This document shows, in pieces, positions 42,303-50,770 of a DNA stretch of 60,983 nucleotides. The position numbers were made by a program, and so were the translations under genes. Location of the stretch: the NCBI GenBank assembly GCA_900768515.1, contig CAAGDG010000067.1, positions 1-60,983 of the forward strand, read 5' to 3'. The stretch comes from Lentisphaeria bacterium. GTDB lineage: Bacteria > Verrucomicrobiota > Lentisphaeria > Victivallales > Victivallaceae. The notes under the pieces were generated by a model, which worked only from the letters and a program-made list of their open reading frames with translations, ran no database searches and was not told where the DNA came from. Numbering within the stretch: position 1 is the first letter of the stretch; each line of letters starts with the position of its first letter.

Positions 42303-43511
42303 ATGAAAGTACTGGTGATCAATGCCGGCAGCAGCTCGATGAAGTACACGCTGTTCTCGATGGCCAACGACACGGTTCTGGCCAAGGGGCAGTTCGAGCG
42401 GCTCGGCACCGACAAGCCGAACATGATCTACAAGCGTATCCGTGACGGGTACAAGTTTGAAGGGATCGTTCCGGTCAGGAATCTGGAGGAGGCTCTCAAG
42501 CAGGTCTGCGCCAAGCTGGTCGATCCGGAGTGCGGTGTCATTGCCGACCTCGGGGAGATCGTCGCGATCGGACACCGGGTTCTCCACGGCGGCGAGAAGA
42601 TTTCCGCCCCGGTGGTGATCGACGAGAAGGTCAAGGAGATCATCCGGGAGTGTTTCCCGCTCGGGCCGCTGCACAATCCGGCCAACCTCGCCGGGATTGA
42701 GGCGTGCGAAGCGGCGATGCCGGGGGTCCCGAACGTCGGTGTTTTCGACACCCAGTTCCACCAGACCATGCCGCCGGAGGCCTATCTTTACGCGATCCCC
42801 TACGAATATTACAAGAAGTACGGCATCCGCAAGTACGGGTTCCACGGGACCAGCCACCACTATGTGACGCTGGCGACCGCCGGTTTCCTCGGGCGGAAGC
42901 TGGAGGAGACCACGATCATCACCTGCCATCTCGGGAACGGCTGCAGCATGGCGGCGGTCAAGAACGGCAAGGTGATCGATACTTCGATGGGGCTGACTCC
43001 GCTGGAAGGTCTGATGATGGGGACCCGCAGCGGCGATGTCGACCCGGCGGCGGTTCTCCGGCTGGTGGAGCTTGGTCACTCCCCGAAGGAGGTGGACAAC
43101 ATCCTCAACAAGAAGTCCGGTCTCTACGGGGTCGGGGGAATCGGTTCCGGGGATATGCGCGACATGATCAATGCCGCGGAATCCGGGAATGAGCAGGCGG
43201 AGCTGGCGCTCCGGATGTTCGCCCGCCGGGTGGTCAAGTACATCGGATCGTACTACACGCTGCTGGGCGGGGCGGAGGCGATCGCCTTCACCGGCGGGGT
43301 CGGCGAGTATTCGATTCCGATGCGTCGCCGGATCATGTCCGGGATCACCGCGCTGGGGATCGAACTGGATGAGGAGCGCAACAAGGCGTGTTTCGGCCTG
43401 GCCGGCGTGATTTCCACCGACGAGAGCCGGTGGAAGGCGATTGTGATGCCGACCGACGAGGAGCTGATGATCGCGCGCAGCACGGTTTCGACGCTGCACC
43501 TCAAGAAGTGA
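42303..43511 (+). CDS. ackA: Acetate kinase
   Basis: A protein of 402 residues. VINAGSSSMKYTLF starts the ASKHA fold. GHRVLHGG, GFHGTSHHYV, TCHLGNGCSMAAVKNGKVIDTSMG and MMGTRSGDVDPA are AckA signatures. It makes ATP from acetyl phosphate, giving acetate, or runs in reverse. GGAAGGGAAA precedes ATG 42303; the upstream in-frame ATG at 42282 is less likely. pta follows after 37 bases, so the two form the acetate pathway operon. Confidence 0.96.
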   Translation: MKVLVINAGSSSMKYTLFSMANDTVLAKGQFERLGTDKPNMIYKRIRDGYKFEGIVPVRNLEEALKQVCAKLVDPECGVIADLGEIVAIGHRVLHGGEKISAPVVIDEKVKEIIRECFPLGPLHNPANLAGIEACEAAMPGVPNVGVFDTQFHQTMPPEAYLYAIPYEYYKKYGIRKYGFHGTSHHYVTLATAGFLGRKLEETTIITCHLGNGCSMAAVKNGKVIDTSMGLTPLEGLMMGTRSGDVDPAAVLRLVELGHSPKEVDNILNKKSGLYGVGGIGSGDMRDMINAAESGNEQAELALRMFARRVVKYIGSYYTLLGGAEAIAFTGGVGEYSIPMRRRIMSGITALGIELDEERNKACFGLAGVISTDESRWKAIVMPTDEELMIARSTVSTLHLKK

Positions 43512-43548
43512 ATTCGACTTCAATTTCATTCAGGAAAGGATGTTGAAA

Positions 43549-44559
43549 ATGCCGATTCTCAATACACTGGTCGCCCGTGCGAAGAGCAATCCCAAGGCCA
43601 TCGTGCTGCCGGAAGGACAGGACCCCCGGGTCGTGGTCGCCGCGAACAAGGCGGTGGAAGCCGGAGTCGTGACCCGGGCGGTGGTGCTGGGTACCGAGGA
43701 GGAGATCGCCGCCGCCTGTGCGAAGGCGGGGGTTTCGGAGCGTCGTTTTGAGACGCTCGACTACCTGGCGAGCGATCTTTTCCCCGAGTTTGTGAATGAG
43801 TTCTACGAAATGCGCAAGGCGAAGGGGATGACTCCGGAGAAGGCCGCCACCACCATGCGCAGCCGGATCTACTTCGGCGCGATGATGTGCCGCCGCGGAC
43901 TGGTGGCCGGACTGGTGGCCGGAAGCATCGCCTCGACCGCCGACATGCTGCGGGCGGCGTTCCACTGCATCGGCACCGCGCCGGGGATGAAGATCGCCTC
44001 GAGCTGTTTTGTGATGGATCTGAAGACTCCGACCGCTTCCGGCGACGATGTGCTGCTCTTCGCGGACTGCGGCGTGAACCCGAATCCGGATGCGAATCAG
44101 CTGGTGGACATCGCGCTGGCGACGTCGGCCACCTACCGGGCGCTGCTGGGGCGGCAGCCGAAGGTGGCGTTCCTCTCCTTCTCGACCCGCAACAGCGCCG
44201 ATCACGAGATTCTGAACAAGGTCAAGGAGGCCGCCGCGCTGATGAAGCAGCGGATTGAGAGCGAAAAGCTCGACATCGTCGCGGACGGCGAGCTTCAGGC
44301 GGATGCCGCGCTGGTTCCCACGGTCGCAGCGGCGAAGGCGCCGGACAGCCCGCTGGCCGGCGGCGCCAACATCCTGATCTTCCCGGATCTGAATGCCGGC
44401 AACATCTGCTACAAGCTCGTGCAGCGGCTCGCGCACGCCGACGCCTACGGTCCGGTGCTGCAGGGGTTGGCCAAGCCGCTCAACGACCTGTCGCGCGGCT
44501 GCAACGCCGACGACATTTTCGGACAGATCGTGATTTCGGTCTGCCAGGCGGCGAACTGA
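43549..44559 (+). CDS. pta: Phosphate acetyltransferase, short form
   Basis: A protein of 336 residues, the catalytic domain only, without the N-terminal DRTGG/BioD-like part of long Pta. IVLPEGQDPRVVVAANKAV, GSIASTADMLRAAF, KVAFLSFSTRNSADHE and LIFPDLNAGNICYKLVQRLAHADAYGPVLQGLAKPLNDLSRGC are typical. It converts acetyl-CoA and phosphate to acetyl phosphate for AckA. ATG 43549 is eight bases from AGGAAAGGA; an ATG at 43540 is inside that site. A terminator follows. Confidence 0.95.
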   Translation: MPILNTLVARAKSNPKAIVLPEGQDPRVVVAANKAVEAGVVTRAVVLGTEEEIAAACAKAGVSERRFETLDYLASDLFPEFVNEFYEMRKAKGMTPEKAATTMRSRIYFGAMMCRRGLVAGLVAGSIASTADMLRAAFHCIGTAPGMKIASSCFVMDLKTPTASGDDVLLFADCGVNPNPDANQLVDIALATSATYRALLGRQPKVAFLSFSTRNSADHEILNKVKEAAALMKQRIESEKLDIVADGELQADAALVPTVAAAKAPDSPLAGGANILIFPDLNAGNICYKLVQRLAHADAYGPVLQGLAKPLNDLSRGCNADDIFGQIVISVCQAAN

Positions 44560-44580
44560 ACAGCCGCAAATTGATCCCCG

Positions 44581-44613
44581 TCCCCCTTTCCGGAATCCGG
44601 AGAGGGGGATTTT
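44581..44613 (+). terminator. Rho-independent terminator after pta
   Basis: CCCCCT and TTCCGGA pair with TCCGGA and AGGGGG, followed by TTTT. It may also limit minus-strand transcripts from the convergent gene ending at 44649. Confidence 0.75.
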
Positions 44614-44648
44614 CGTATCCGGAAATCCCCCGGAGGGTTCGCGGGAAA

Positions 44649-46325
44649 TCACCGGTCCTGGTCGAGGCCGTACTGGCGGAAGAAGTGGCGGTTGGCGCCG
44701 CCGGCGTCTCGCAGATCGTTCCGGATCGAATCGATTTTCCGCTGCGGAGTTTCGGGGCTGCCGCTTTCGGGGTAGAGGTATTCGCAGCGGGCGACCAGCA
44801 CCATTTCGGACTTCCGGGTGGATTCGCTTTCGGTCTGGAACAGATAGCCGACTCCGGGGAGATCCTTCAGAAAGGGGACTCCGGTCGATCCCCGGACCGC
44901 TTCACGCTTTTCCAGTCCGCCGATCACGAACTGGTTGCGCTGCGTGGAGACCATGACGCCGGTGTTGACAGTGTTTCCTTTCTGGATCCGCGGAGCACCG
45001 GTGGACTGGTAGCCGATCAGGCTGGAGTTTTCCAGTTTGAGGTTCAGCATCGCCGCCTCCGGCGCGATGGACAGGGCCTTGACTTCCATGGAGAAGCCGA
45101 AAGCGGCGGGATTCCGGGTGACGATCTGCTGGTTGCCTTTGCCGATTGCGATGTCGTTTTCGGGAGAATCCCGGTGGAAGGCGCCGAGGATGGTGTCAAA
45201 GGTTTCGGCAAACCAGCCGTCGGGCTGTTCTTCGCTCTCTTTCGCGGGAACGGAGTTGTCCACATAGAAGATTTCGGTGGTGCGCTTCAGTGTGCTGACG
45301 CTGTTCTGGCGGACGGTGATCTCTCCGGAGTGGGCGACTTTCGCCCGGCCCCGGCTGGCGAGGAAATCGAGGTAGCGGCTGTTCCACTTCGGGTTGAAGT
45401 TGTAGATGCCGGTTCGCTCGGTTCCCTGTGCGCGGTCCATGGTGCCGCCGTAGGTGGCCGCCCAGTTGTCGCGGAAACGGCCGCCGGCGGAGAAGAGGTC
45501 CATGCCCTGATTGTTCTTCCACGCCTGGAAGTCGACGCCGAGCTTTTCATCGTTTTCGGAATAGATTTCATAGACCTGGAATTGGATCCGGATTTCTGGC
45601 ATCGGCACGTCGTACCGGCGGAGCATCTCCTCGATGTTGCGGCGTGAGTAGGCGGCCGTGTTGAAAAAGAGGCAGTTGAGGTCGGGATCGAGCTGGACCT
45701 TGTCTTTGCCTCCGATCAGCTCGGCCTTGTCCTCCTTGACATTCATGCCGACTTTTTCGATCATCCCTTTGAGGATGGCGGCGGGAACGTTGGCGGGAAA
45801 ATACACGTATTTGGGCTGTCCGGAGCTGTGGAGAAGTCCGGGCTGGTCCAGGGTTTCGACGATCGCGTCGAGTCCCATGCCGTTCTCGCTGTCGTGAAAG
45901 CGGTACTCCTCCGCGGAGATGAAGAGCACGCCGGTGCCGTCTTCGAACTGCATGCATTCGACCGCCGTATTGCTTCCGAAGACCCGTTTGGTCTGAACCA
46001 TTTCGCGCAGGAAGGTCCGCAGCGCATAGGGGTGGGCATGTTTGAGCAGGTAGGTCCGGGTGACCACTCTGGGATCGTTGTTGTCGCGGATGAAGTGGAC
46101 GGTATCGGTTTCCCGGTCCAGCTGCAGCTGCAGCTGTGCCTGGACCTGGGTGTCCATGTAGCTGGAGGTGTCGTAGTTGTTCTGGTCGCGCGGTGTTCCG
46201 GGGGCGGGAAGCCGGGTGGAGACGGCGTCGACGTGGAACGGCGTCTCCGTACTGTCCCCCGGAGCGGCGACTCCGGAAAGGGATGCGGTAAGAAGAGGAA
46301 GAAGAAAGAACAGTTTTCGATTCAT
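44649..46325 (-). CDS. Short secretin-family protein (GspD/PilQ C-terminal fold), copy A
   Basis: A protein of 558 residues. A signal peptide (MNRKLFFLLPLLTASLSGVAA) is followed by an N1-like domain (RTYLLKHAHPYALRTFLREMVQ) and a repeat of it, then the secretin core with GVDFQAW, QNSVSTLKR, GVMVSTQRNQFVIGGLEKRE and the near-terminal VPFLKDLPGVGYLFQTESE, the typical secretin PxLgdiPxlGxLF motif. It should form or assist an outer-membrane ring. It follows copy B by 28 bases on the same strand. Compared with the secretins at 55288 and 57898 it lacks the long N-terminal TPR-like part. Start 46325 is chosen for the signal peptide. Confidence 0.75.
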   Translation of the reverse strand: MNRKLFFLLPLLTASLSGVAAPGDSTETPFHVDAVSTRLPAPGTPRDQNNYDTSSYMDTQVQAQLQLQLDRETDTVHFIRDNNDPRVVTRTYLLKHAHPYALRTFLREMVQTKRVFGSNTAVECMQFEDGTGVLFISAEEYRFHDSENGMGLDAIVETLDQPGLLHSSGQPKYVYFPANVPAAILKGMIEKVGMNVKEDKAELIGGKDKVQLDPDLNCLFFNTAAYSRRNIEEMLRRYDVPMPEIRIQFQVYEIYSENDEKLGVDFQAWKNNQGMDLFSAGGRFRDNWAATYGGTMDRAQGTERTGIYNFNPKWNSRYLDFLASRGRAKVAHSGEITVRQNSVSTLKRTTEIFYVDNSVPAKESEEQPDGWFAETFDTILGAFHRDSPENDIAIGKGNQQIVTRNPAAFGFSMEVKALSIAPEAAMLNLKLENSSLIGYQSTGAPRIQKGNTVNTGVMVSTQRNQFVIGGLEKREAVRGSTGVPFLKDLPGVGYLFQTESESTRKSEMVLVARCEYLYPESGSPETPQRKIDSIRNDLRDAGGANRHFFRQYGLDQDR

Positions 46326-46353
46326 TTTACTCTCCGGTTGAACAATTTCCGGT

Positions 46354-47853
46354 TCAGCGGCCGGGGGGCGCCGCCGGGATCTCATCAAACGCCTTCAATT
46401 GTCCGCCGAGGGCGGGCGGAAGCGTTTCCGGGTGGGCGAGCACGGTGCGTGCGGTTACGAAGAACCAGCTCTTTTCCCGGTTGGTCGTCGTGGTGCTGAA
46501 AAGGGAGCCGAGCAGCGGGATTTCCGAGAGGAAGGGGATGCCGATGGTTTGTTCGACTTCGCTCTCCTTATTCCAGACGGCGAGGATTTTTTCTTCGCCG
46601 GAGAGCAGATTGCAACTCCCTTCGACCCGGCTGATTTCCGCAAGTTCGGCGCCGTAGTTGTTGCGCTCGACCACGTCCGCGGTCTGGATCAGATAGCGGA
46701 AGTCGAGCAGGCAGGTGACCAGCGTGTTGTAATCGGCGGCGGCGGAGGGAAGCAGTCCGGTTTTCGCGTCCGACGGACCGCGGAAGCAGATGCGCGGCGC
46801 CGTGACGGTCAACGCGAGCGGCGGAGGCGGTGTCGTGCTGTTCAACAGCGGATCTTCCGCTCCGGCGGCGTTCTCCGGCGGCTGGAGTCCGCCCTGCATG
46901 CCGCTTCCGGAAACGCCGACCTGCAGCTGATCATTGTCGCGTTTGAAAATGGCCTGGAATTCCGGATCGAATCCCAGCGAATAACTGGCCGAATCACTGT
47001 TGGACACGGTCAGGCTGGCGGTTCCGGCGATGGAAGCGCGGCCGTCCTGCTGGAGCATCCGCAGGAAGCTGGCGTCGAATTGCGGTGCGAAGAAGAACCC
47101 GCTGAAGGCGCCGCTGGCGGCCTGAAGTGCGGCGCTGCCGGTGCTGGAAAGGCTCATCGCGTCAAATCCGGCCTGAAAGAGGTTCAGTCCGGGACCGTTT
47201 CGCCAGGCGAGGTAGTCGACCCCGAGGTCCCGGAGTTCGCTTTCGCGCAGTTCGTAGACGCTGATCGCAAGGTTGACCATCGGGACGGGGCGGTCGAGCC
47301 ACGCGAGGTAGCGGAGCATGTCGTCGTTTTTATTGAGATCGTCTTTCCAGTAGATGAGGTTGGTGTCGGCGTCGTAGCCGACATAGGAATCGGCTCCTGC
47401 GTTGATGCCGAGTCCGGTGATGATGTCGACCATCGCCTGCCCGGAACGGAACCGTGCCGGATAGAGGTTGCGGATGATTCCGGTTCCCCGGATCGGGCCG
47501 CCGTCGCTGCCGACAATGCGGGAGGGGCGGTCAAGCTTGGCGACCAGGTCGTCGACATAGGGCATCATCCGGACCGGGCAGGTGACGGTCAGAAGCTGCC
47601 GGCCGGCGGCTTTGTAGTTGATCCGATTGACAGTGGACTGCGCGTTGTAACGCTGGACCACACCGAGGACAAACGGAGCGAGGTCATTCGCTTTCAAGTA
47701 CTTGAGGTCATACACCTTGGAGACCATATACTCCTGGGCGTCGTCCTGCACCAGGTGGATGGTCCGGGTCCTTTCCGGCTGGCCGGGAGGCGCGGCCGCG
47801 ACGGAAAACATTCCGGCGGCGGTCAGCAGCAGAGTGGCAAGTGAACGATTCAT
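46354..47853 (-). CDS. Short secretin-family protein, copy B
   Basis: A protein of 499 residues. A signal peptide (MNRSLATLLLTAAGMFSVAAA) is followed by an N1-like domain (KVYDLKYLKANDLAPFVLGVVQ), then FRSGQAMVDIITGLGINAGADSYVGYDADTNLIYW, and a secretin-like C-terminal part with VNLAISVYELRESELRDLGVDYLAWRNG and IPFLSEIPLLGSLFSTTTTNREKSWFFVTARTVL. It shares the layout of copy A, including the GVDYLAW/GVDFQAW segment, so they are probably paralogues acting together. AAAGGA precedes the ATG. Overall similarity to known T2SS secretins is limited to the C-terminus. Confidence 0.7.
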   Translation of the reverse strand: MNRSLATLLLTAAGMFSVAAAPPGQPERTRTIHLVQDDAQEYMVSKVYDLKYLKANDLAPFVLGVVQRYNAQSTVNRINYKAAGRQLLTVTCPVRMMPYVDDLVAKLDRPSRIVGSDGGPIRGTGIIRNLYPARFRSGQAMVDIITGLGINAGADSYVGYDADTNLIYWKDDLNKNDDMLRYLAWLDRPVPMVNLAISVYELRESELRDLGVDYLAWRNGPGLNLFQAGFDAMSLSSTGSAALQAASGAFSGFFFAPQFDASFLRMLQQDGRASIAGTASLTVSNSDSASYSLGFDPEFQAIFKRDNDQLQVGVSGSGMQGGLQPPENAAGAEDPLLNSTTPPPPLALTVTAPRICFRGPSDAKTGLLPSAAADYNTLVTCLLDFRYLIQTADVVERNNYGAELAEISRVEGSCNLLSGEEKILAVWNKESEVEQTIGIPFLSEIPLLGSLFSTTTTNREKSWFFVTARTVLAHPETLPPALGGQLKAFDEIPAAPPGR

Positions 47854-48034
47854 GAGTTTCGGATCCTTTCTTTATCCGTTGCGGCGGTCTGCAGTGGCGA
47901 CGGAATCGCCGGTCCTGCGGCATACGGGAAACATAGACGGGGAGTGTAAAAATCCGGTTAGCCGGGGATTTGTTTTCAATGATGCACGGGGATTTTCTGC
48001 CGTAATATCGATTCTTTTTTCGTATCTGCTGCGC

Positions 48035-48063
48035 TTGTAAATTGAAGAAACGGTGTTTAAATT
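48035..48063 (+). promoter_or_regulatory. Putative promoter of the small lipoprotein gene
   Basis: TTGTAA (48035-48040) and TAAATT (48058-48063) are 17 bases apart. The 254-base gap to the divergent secretin-like gene holds no other clear signal. Confidence 0.5.
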
Positions 48064-48107
48064 AAATAAGCGCCACGATGAGGCTGGCGGATTTCATGGA
48101 GCTTGAG

Positions 48108-48521
48108 ATGAATTTGAGACATTGTCTTTGGGCGGCCGCTGTCGCATTCGGGATGCTCGCCGGGAGCGGCTGCGTGACGTCGACGGTCAGCCATCTGCCG
48201 CCGGCGGAGGGGCAGAAGAGCAGTACGGGCGTGCCGGTGGTGGGAAATCTTTCCGGGAGCATCTCCGGAATATATCTATTCAACCTGATTCCGCTCTGGT
48301 CGGGGTCGCCGAGCCGCCCGAACCGAAATGATTACGATATGTTTGTGGACCATGTGCGCAAGCCGTATCTGCTTCAGATGCTGGACAACCGGGCAAGGCA
48401 GCTTGACGGAGACGGCATGGCCGACGCCGTCTGCCGGGAGCATTCGACCGGGGCGTTCACGCTCTGGCTGTTCTGGAAAAGAACGATTTCCGGGACGGCG
48501 GTCGCGGTCCGGAAGCCGTAG
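48108..48521 (+). CDS. Small lipoprotein, unknown function
   Basis: A protein of 137 residues. A lipoprotein signal peptide ends in the lipobox LAGSGC (cleavage before Cys22). The mature part has HLPPAEGQKSSTGVPVVGNLSGSISGIYLFNLIPLWSGSPSRPNRNDYDMFVDHVRKPYLLQMLDNRARQLDGDGMADAVC and a short hydrophobic end. No known domain is recognised. GGAG lies six bases before the ATG; upstream ATG codons at 48078 and 48096 are in frame but lack a signal-peptide match. It is separated from tpiA by 143 bases. Confidence 0.7.
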   Translation: MNLRHCLWAAAVAFGMLAGSGCVTSTVSHLPPAEGQKSSTGVPVVGNLSGSISGIYLFNLIPLWSGSPSRPNRNDYDMFVDHVRKPYLLQMLDNRARQLDGDGMADAVCREHSTGAFTLWLFWKRTISGTAVAVRKP

Positions 48522-48579
48522 GTTTTCGGTCCTTTTCCGGTTTTTCCTGCGAAATCGTGTGGTTTCGGACCGGAAGAGG

Positions 48580-48608
48580 TTGCAAAATGGTTGATTTTGT
48601 GATATTTT
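48580..48608 (+). promoter_or_regulatory. Putative promoter of tpiA
   Basis: TTGCAA (48580-48585) and TATTTT (48603-48608) with a 17-base spacer. The same hexamer pair and spacing recur before rpsD. Confidence 0.6.
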
Positions 48609-48664
48609 TCCTGTTGGCGCTTTATGGCCGGAAAATTCAACGTTGAAAACGAGAGGTAGATATC

Positions 48665-49435
48665 ATGAGTCGCAAGGTTATTATCGCCGGAAACTGGAAG
48701 ATGAACAAGACCGCCGCGGAGGGGCGGGCGCTGGTTGAAGCTCTGAAGCCGCTGGTTGCGGATGTCTGCCCGTCGAAGGCGGATATTGTGGTCTGTCCGC
48801 CGTTCACGACGATCGCCGCGGTGGTCGAGGCGGTTCGCGGCAGCAATATCAAGGTCGGTGCGCAGAACGTGCACTGGGCCGAGAGCGGGGCCTTCACCGG
48901 AGAAATTTCCGCTGCGATGCTCAAGGAGCTCGGAATCGATTACGTGATCATCGGGCACAGCGAGCGGCGTCAGTATTTCGGGGAAACCGATGCGACCGTC
49001 AACTCCCGGGTCAAGGCGGCGCTGGCGGCCGGGCTTCTGCCGATCATCTGCGTCGGCGAGCTGCTTGAGGAGCGTGAGGGCGGCCGTACCGAGCAGGTGC
49101 TGAGCGCCCAGCTGGAAGGTGGTCTCGCCGGACTTACCGGAGAGGATATGCGCAAGATTGTGATCGCTTACGAGCCGGTCTGGGCGATCGGCACCGGCAA
49201 GACCGCGACCCCCGAGATGGCGGAGCTGACGCACAACTTCATTCGCTGCACGCTGAATGATATGTTCGGGAAGGAAATCGGCGAGGGTGTCCGGATTCAG
49301 TACGGCGGCAGCATGAAGGCGGAAAATGCGGGTGCGCTGGTTGCGCAGCCGAACATTGACGGCGGTCTGATCGGCGGAGCTGCGCTGAAGGCGGAGAGCT
49401 TTGCCGCTCTGATTCATAATGCGATTGCCGAATAA
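48665..49435 (+). CDS. tpiA: Triosephosphate isomerase
   Basis: A protein of 256 residues. GNWKMNKTAAEGRAL starts the barrel. Catalytic His lies in IIGHSERRQYF and catalytic Glu in AYEPVWAIGTGKTATPE; the phosphate loop is IQYGGSMKAENAG and the last signature is DGGLIGGAALKAE. It interconverts dihydroxyacetone phosphate and glyceraldehyde-3-phosphate in glycolysis. GAGAGGTAG is the ribosome-binding site. It is followed by secG, as in several bacteria, but with a separate promoter. Confidence 0.97.
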   Translation: MSRKVIIAGNWKMNKTAAEGRALVEALKPLVADVCPSKADIVVCPPFTTIAAVVEAVRGSNIKVGAQNVHWAESGAFTGEISAAMLKELGIDYVIIGHSERRQYFGETDATVNSRVKAALAAGLLPIICVGELLEEREGGRTEQVLSAQLEGGLAGLTGEDMRKIVIAYEPVWAIGTGKTATPEMAELTHNFIRCTLNDMFGKEIGEGVRIQYGGSMKAENAGALVAQPNIDGGLIGGAALKAESFAALIHNAIAE

Positions 49436-49459
49436 CGGCAGTTTTTGCGAAAATATCGA

Positions 49460-49519
49460 TAATATTAGCGTCTGGCCGGAAAAAAGGGTTGACTTTTTCC
49501 GGGCGTGGCGCTAATATTA
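49460..49519 (+). promoter_or_regulatory. secG promoter inside a nested palindrome
   Basis: Outer arms TAATATTAGCG (49460-49470) and CGCTAATATTA (49509-49519) are perfectly complementary. Inner arms CCGGAAAAA (49476-49484) and TTTTTCCGG (49494-49502) are too. A -35 TTGACT (49489-49494) and -10 TAATAT (49512-49517), 17 bases apart, are built into the loop and the right arm. It may act as operator, cruciform or processing site. There is no downstream T run. Confidence 0.65.
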
Positions 49520-49591
49520 ACTGGAAAATCAGGGGAAATCCGTTTCTGTTCCGGAGGAAGAGAGCGGAAAAGGTAACAAAGGCATTGAAGA

Positions 49592-49987
49592 ATGAGCGCT
49601 TTGGTTGTTTTTCTATATGTACTGGTGGTGGTGGTCTCGCTGCTGCTGATCGGGATCATTCTGATCCAGCCTTCCAAGAGCGGCGGCATGGGAGCGGCCT
49701 TCGGCGGCATCGGGGAATCGGTGTTCGGCGCTCAGGCCGGCAGTCATCTGACGAAGGCGACTGTGGTGATGACTTCCGTTTTCTTTGCAATTATTCTGGT
49801 GCTGGGGGTTCTGATCGGGCACGGCCTTCAGGCGGGTTCGTCTTCCCGGGAAGGTGTGATGAAGGGGTTGAGTGAATCCGCGCCTGCGGCGGAACCGGCG
49901 GCTGTTGCGGAAGCCGTTCCCGCGACGGAACCCGCGGCTGCTGCGGCGGAAGCTGTTCCCGCGGCGGAACCCGCTCCGGCGAAGTGA
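49592..49987 (+). CDS. secG: Preprotein translocase subunit SecG
   Basis: A protein of 131 residues. Two membrane helices (about 3-22 and 56-78) flank the conserved loop LIQPSKSGGMGAAFGGIGESVFGAQ, the SecG signature. The last 35 residues are alanine/glutamate/proline-rich (repeats of AEPAAxAEAVPA), encoded by imperfect 36-39-base DNA repeats. That tail is not part of the core. SecG assists SecYE in protein export. It is followed after 36 bases by the first pilus-like gene and could be co-transcribed with it. Confidence 0.9.
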   Translation: MSALVVFLYVLVVVVSLLLIGIILIQPSKSGGMGAAFGGIGESVFGAQAGSHLTKATVVMTSVFFAIILVLGVLIGHGLQAGSSSREGVMKGLSESAPAAEPAAVAEAVPATEPAAAAAEAVPAAEPAPAK

Positions 49988-50023
49988 TGAATCTTCAATA
50001 AAAACAGGAAAGTTGGCCCGATT

Positions 50024-50710
50024 ATGAAAAAAATGCTGTTGAAGATTGCTGTGGCAGTACTTCTTCTCTGTGTGACTTTCCCGGAGCTGTCTGCGGCTCC
50101 GTCGGGCAGTGATCTTTTCTCGAAGGTAAAAATTTCGGTTTCCTCTCAGTCTGCGCCCCGGTACAATGAGAGTTCTCCGACGGACTCCTCCACCGGAAAC
50201 CTGCGCAACAAGTGGCTTGTGATCGCGGTTGATTATACCCCGAGGCTCTCCGGCATCAAGGACAAAAACGCCTGGATCGACGATGTCGTTCTGGTTGTGC
50301 GTCTTCAATTGGTCAGTTCCAGCAGGGATCGGGCGGTGACTTATGTTTTTACCGGAGAAACGGAATTCTGGACGATTCCACTGGATGGGCGCAAGCACAC
50401 TGCGACGATGATGGTTCCGCCGCATCTGCTGGATCGCTATCTGCCGCCGTCCGGGGTCGGCAGCACGGTAAGCACGTCGTCGCTTCCGGTCGAAGCTGTT
50501 TTTTATGACCGGACGGGTGCTGTGATCGGCAGGGGCCAGACCGGTTTCAAGTCGGATGCGCAGGCGGAGGAGTTTTTCCGCAATGCGGAGTCCAGCCGGA
50601 TTCCAGTGCTGGAAGGCGCCATTCTGCCGCGCAACAAGACGCCGTGGCAGTGGTCGAAGGTTGATGATTTTGACCTGATCAAACCGGAAGTGAGCGTAAA
50701 AAAGAAATAG
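50024..50710 (+). CDS. Amuc_1102-like pilus-associated exported protein
   Basis: A protein of 228 residues with a signal peptide (MKKMLLKIAVAVLLLCVTFPELSA). The mature part is beta-rich (NKWLVIAVDYTPRL, DDVVLVVRLQLVS, VTYVFTGETEFWTIPLDGRKHTATMMVPPHLLDRY, VEAVFYDRTGAVIGRG), consistent with an immunoglobulin-like fold. Function is inferred from position only: it precedes genes for PilM-like, PilO-like, TM/Zn-ribbon and secretin proteins, in the same order as Amuc_1102 to Amuc_1098 of Akkermansia. Its family could not be confirmed by similarity search. An AGGAAAG site lies about 12 bases before the ATG. Confidence 0.6.
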   Translation: MKKMLLKIAVAVLLLCVTFPELSAAPSGSDLFSKVKISVSSQSAPRYNESSPTDSSTGNLRNKWLVIAVDYTPRLSGIKDKNAWIDDVVLVVRLQLVSSSRDRAVTYVFTGETEFWTIPLDGRKHTATMMVPPHLLDRYLPPSGVGSTVSTSSLPVEAVFYDRTGAVIGRGQTGFKSDAQAEEFFRNAESSRIPVLEGAILPRNKTPWQWSKVDDFDLIKPEVSVKKK

Positions 50711-50770
50711 TCATATATATCAACGGTGCCGGCGGATGTGGTCCGGCGCGAAAAGCGGAACAATCTCAAA

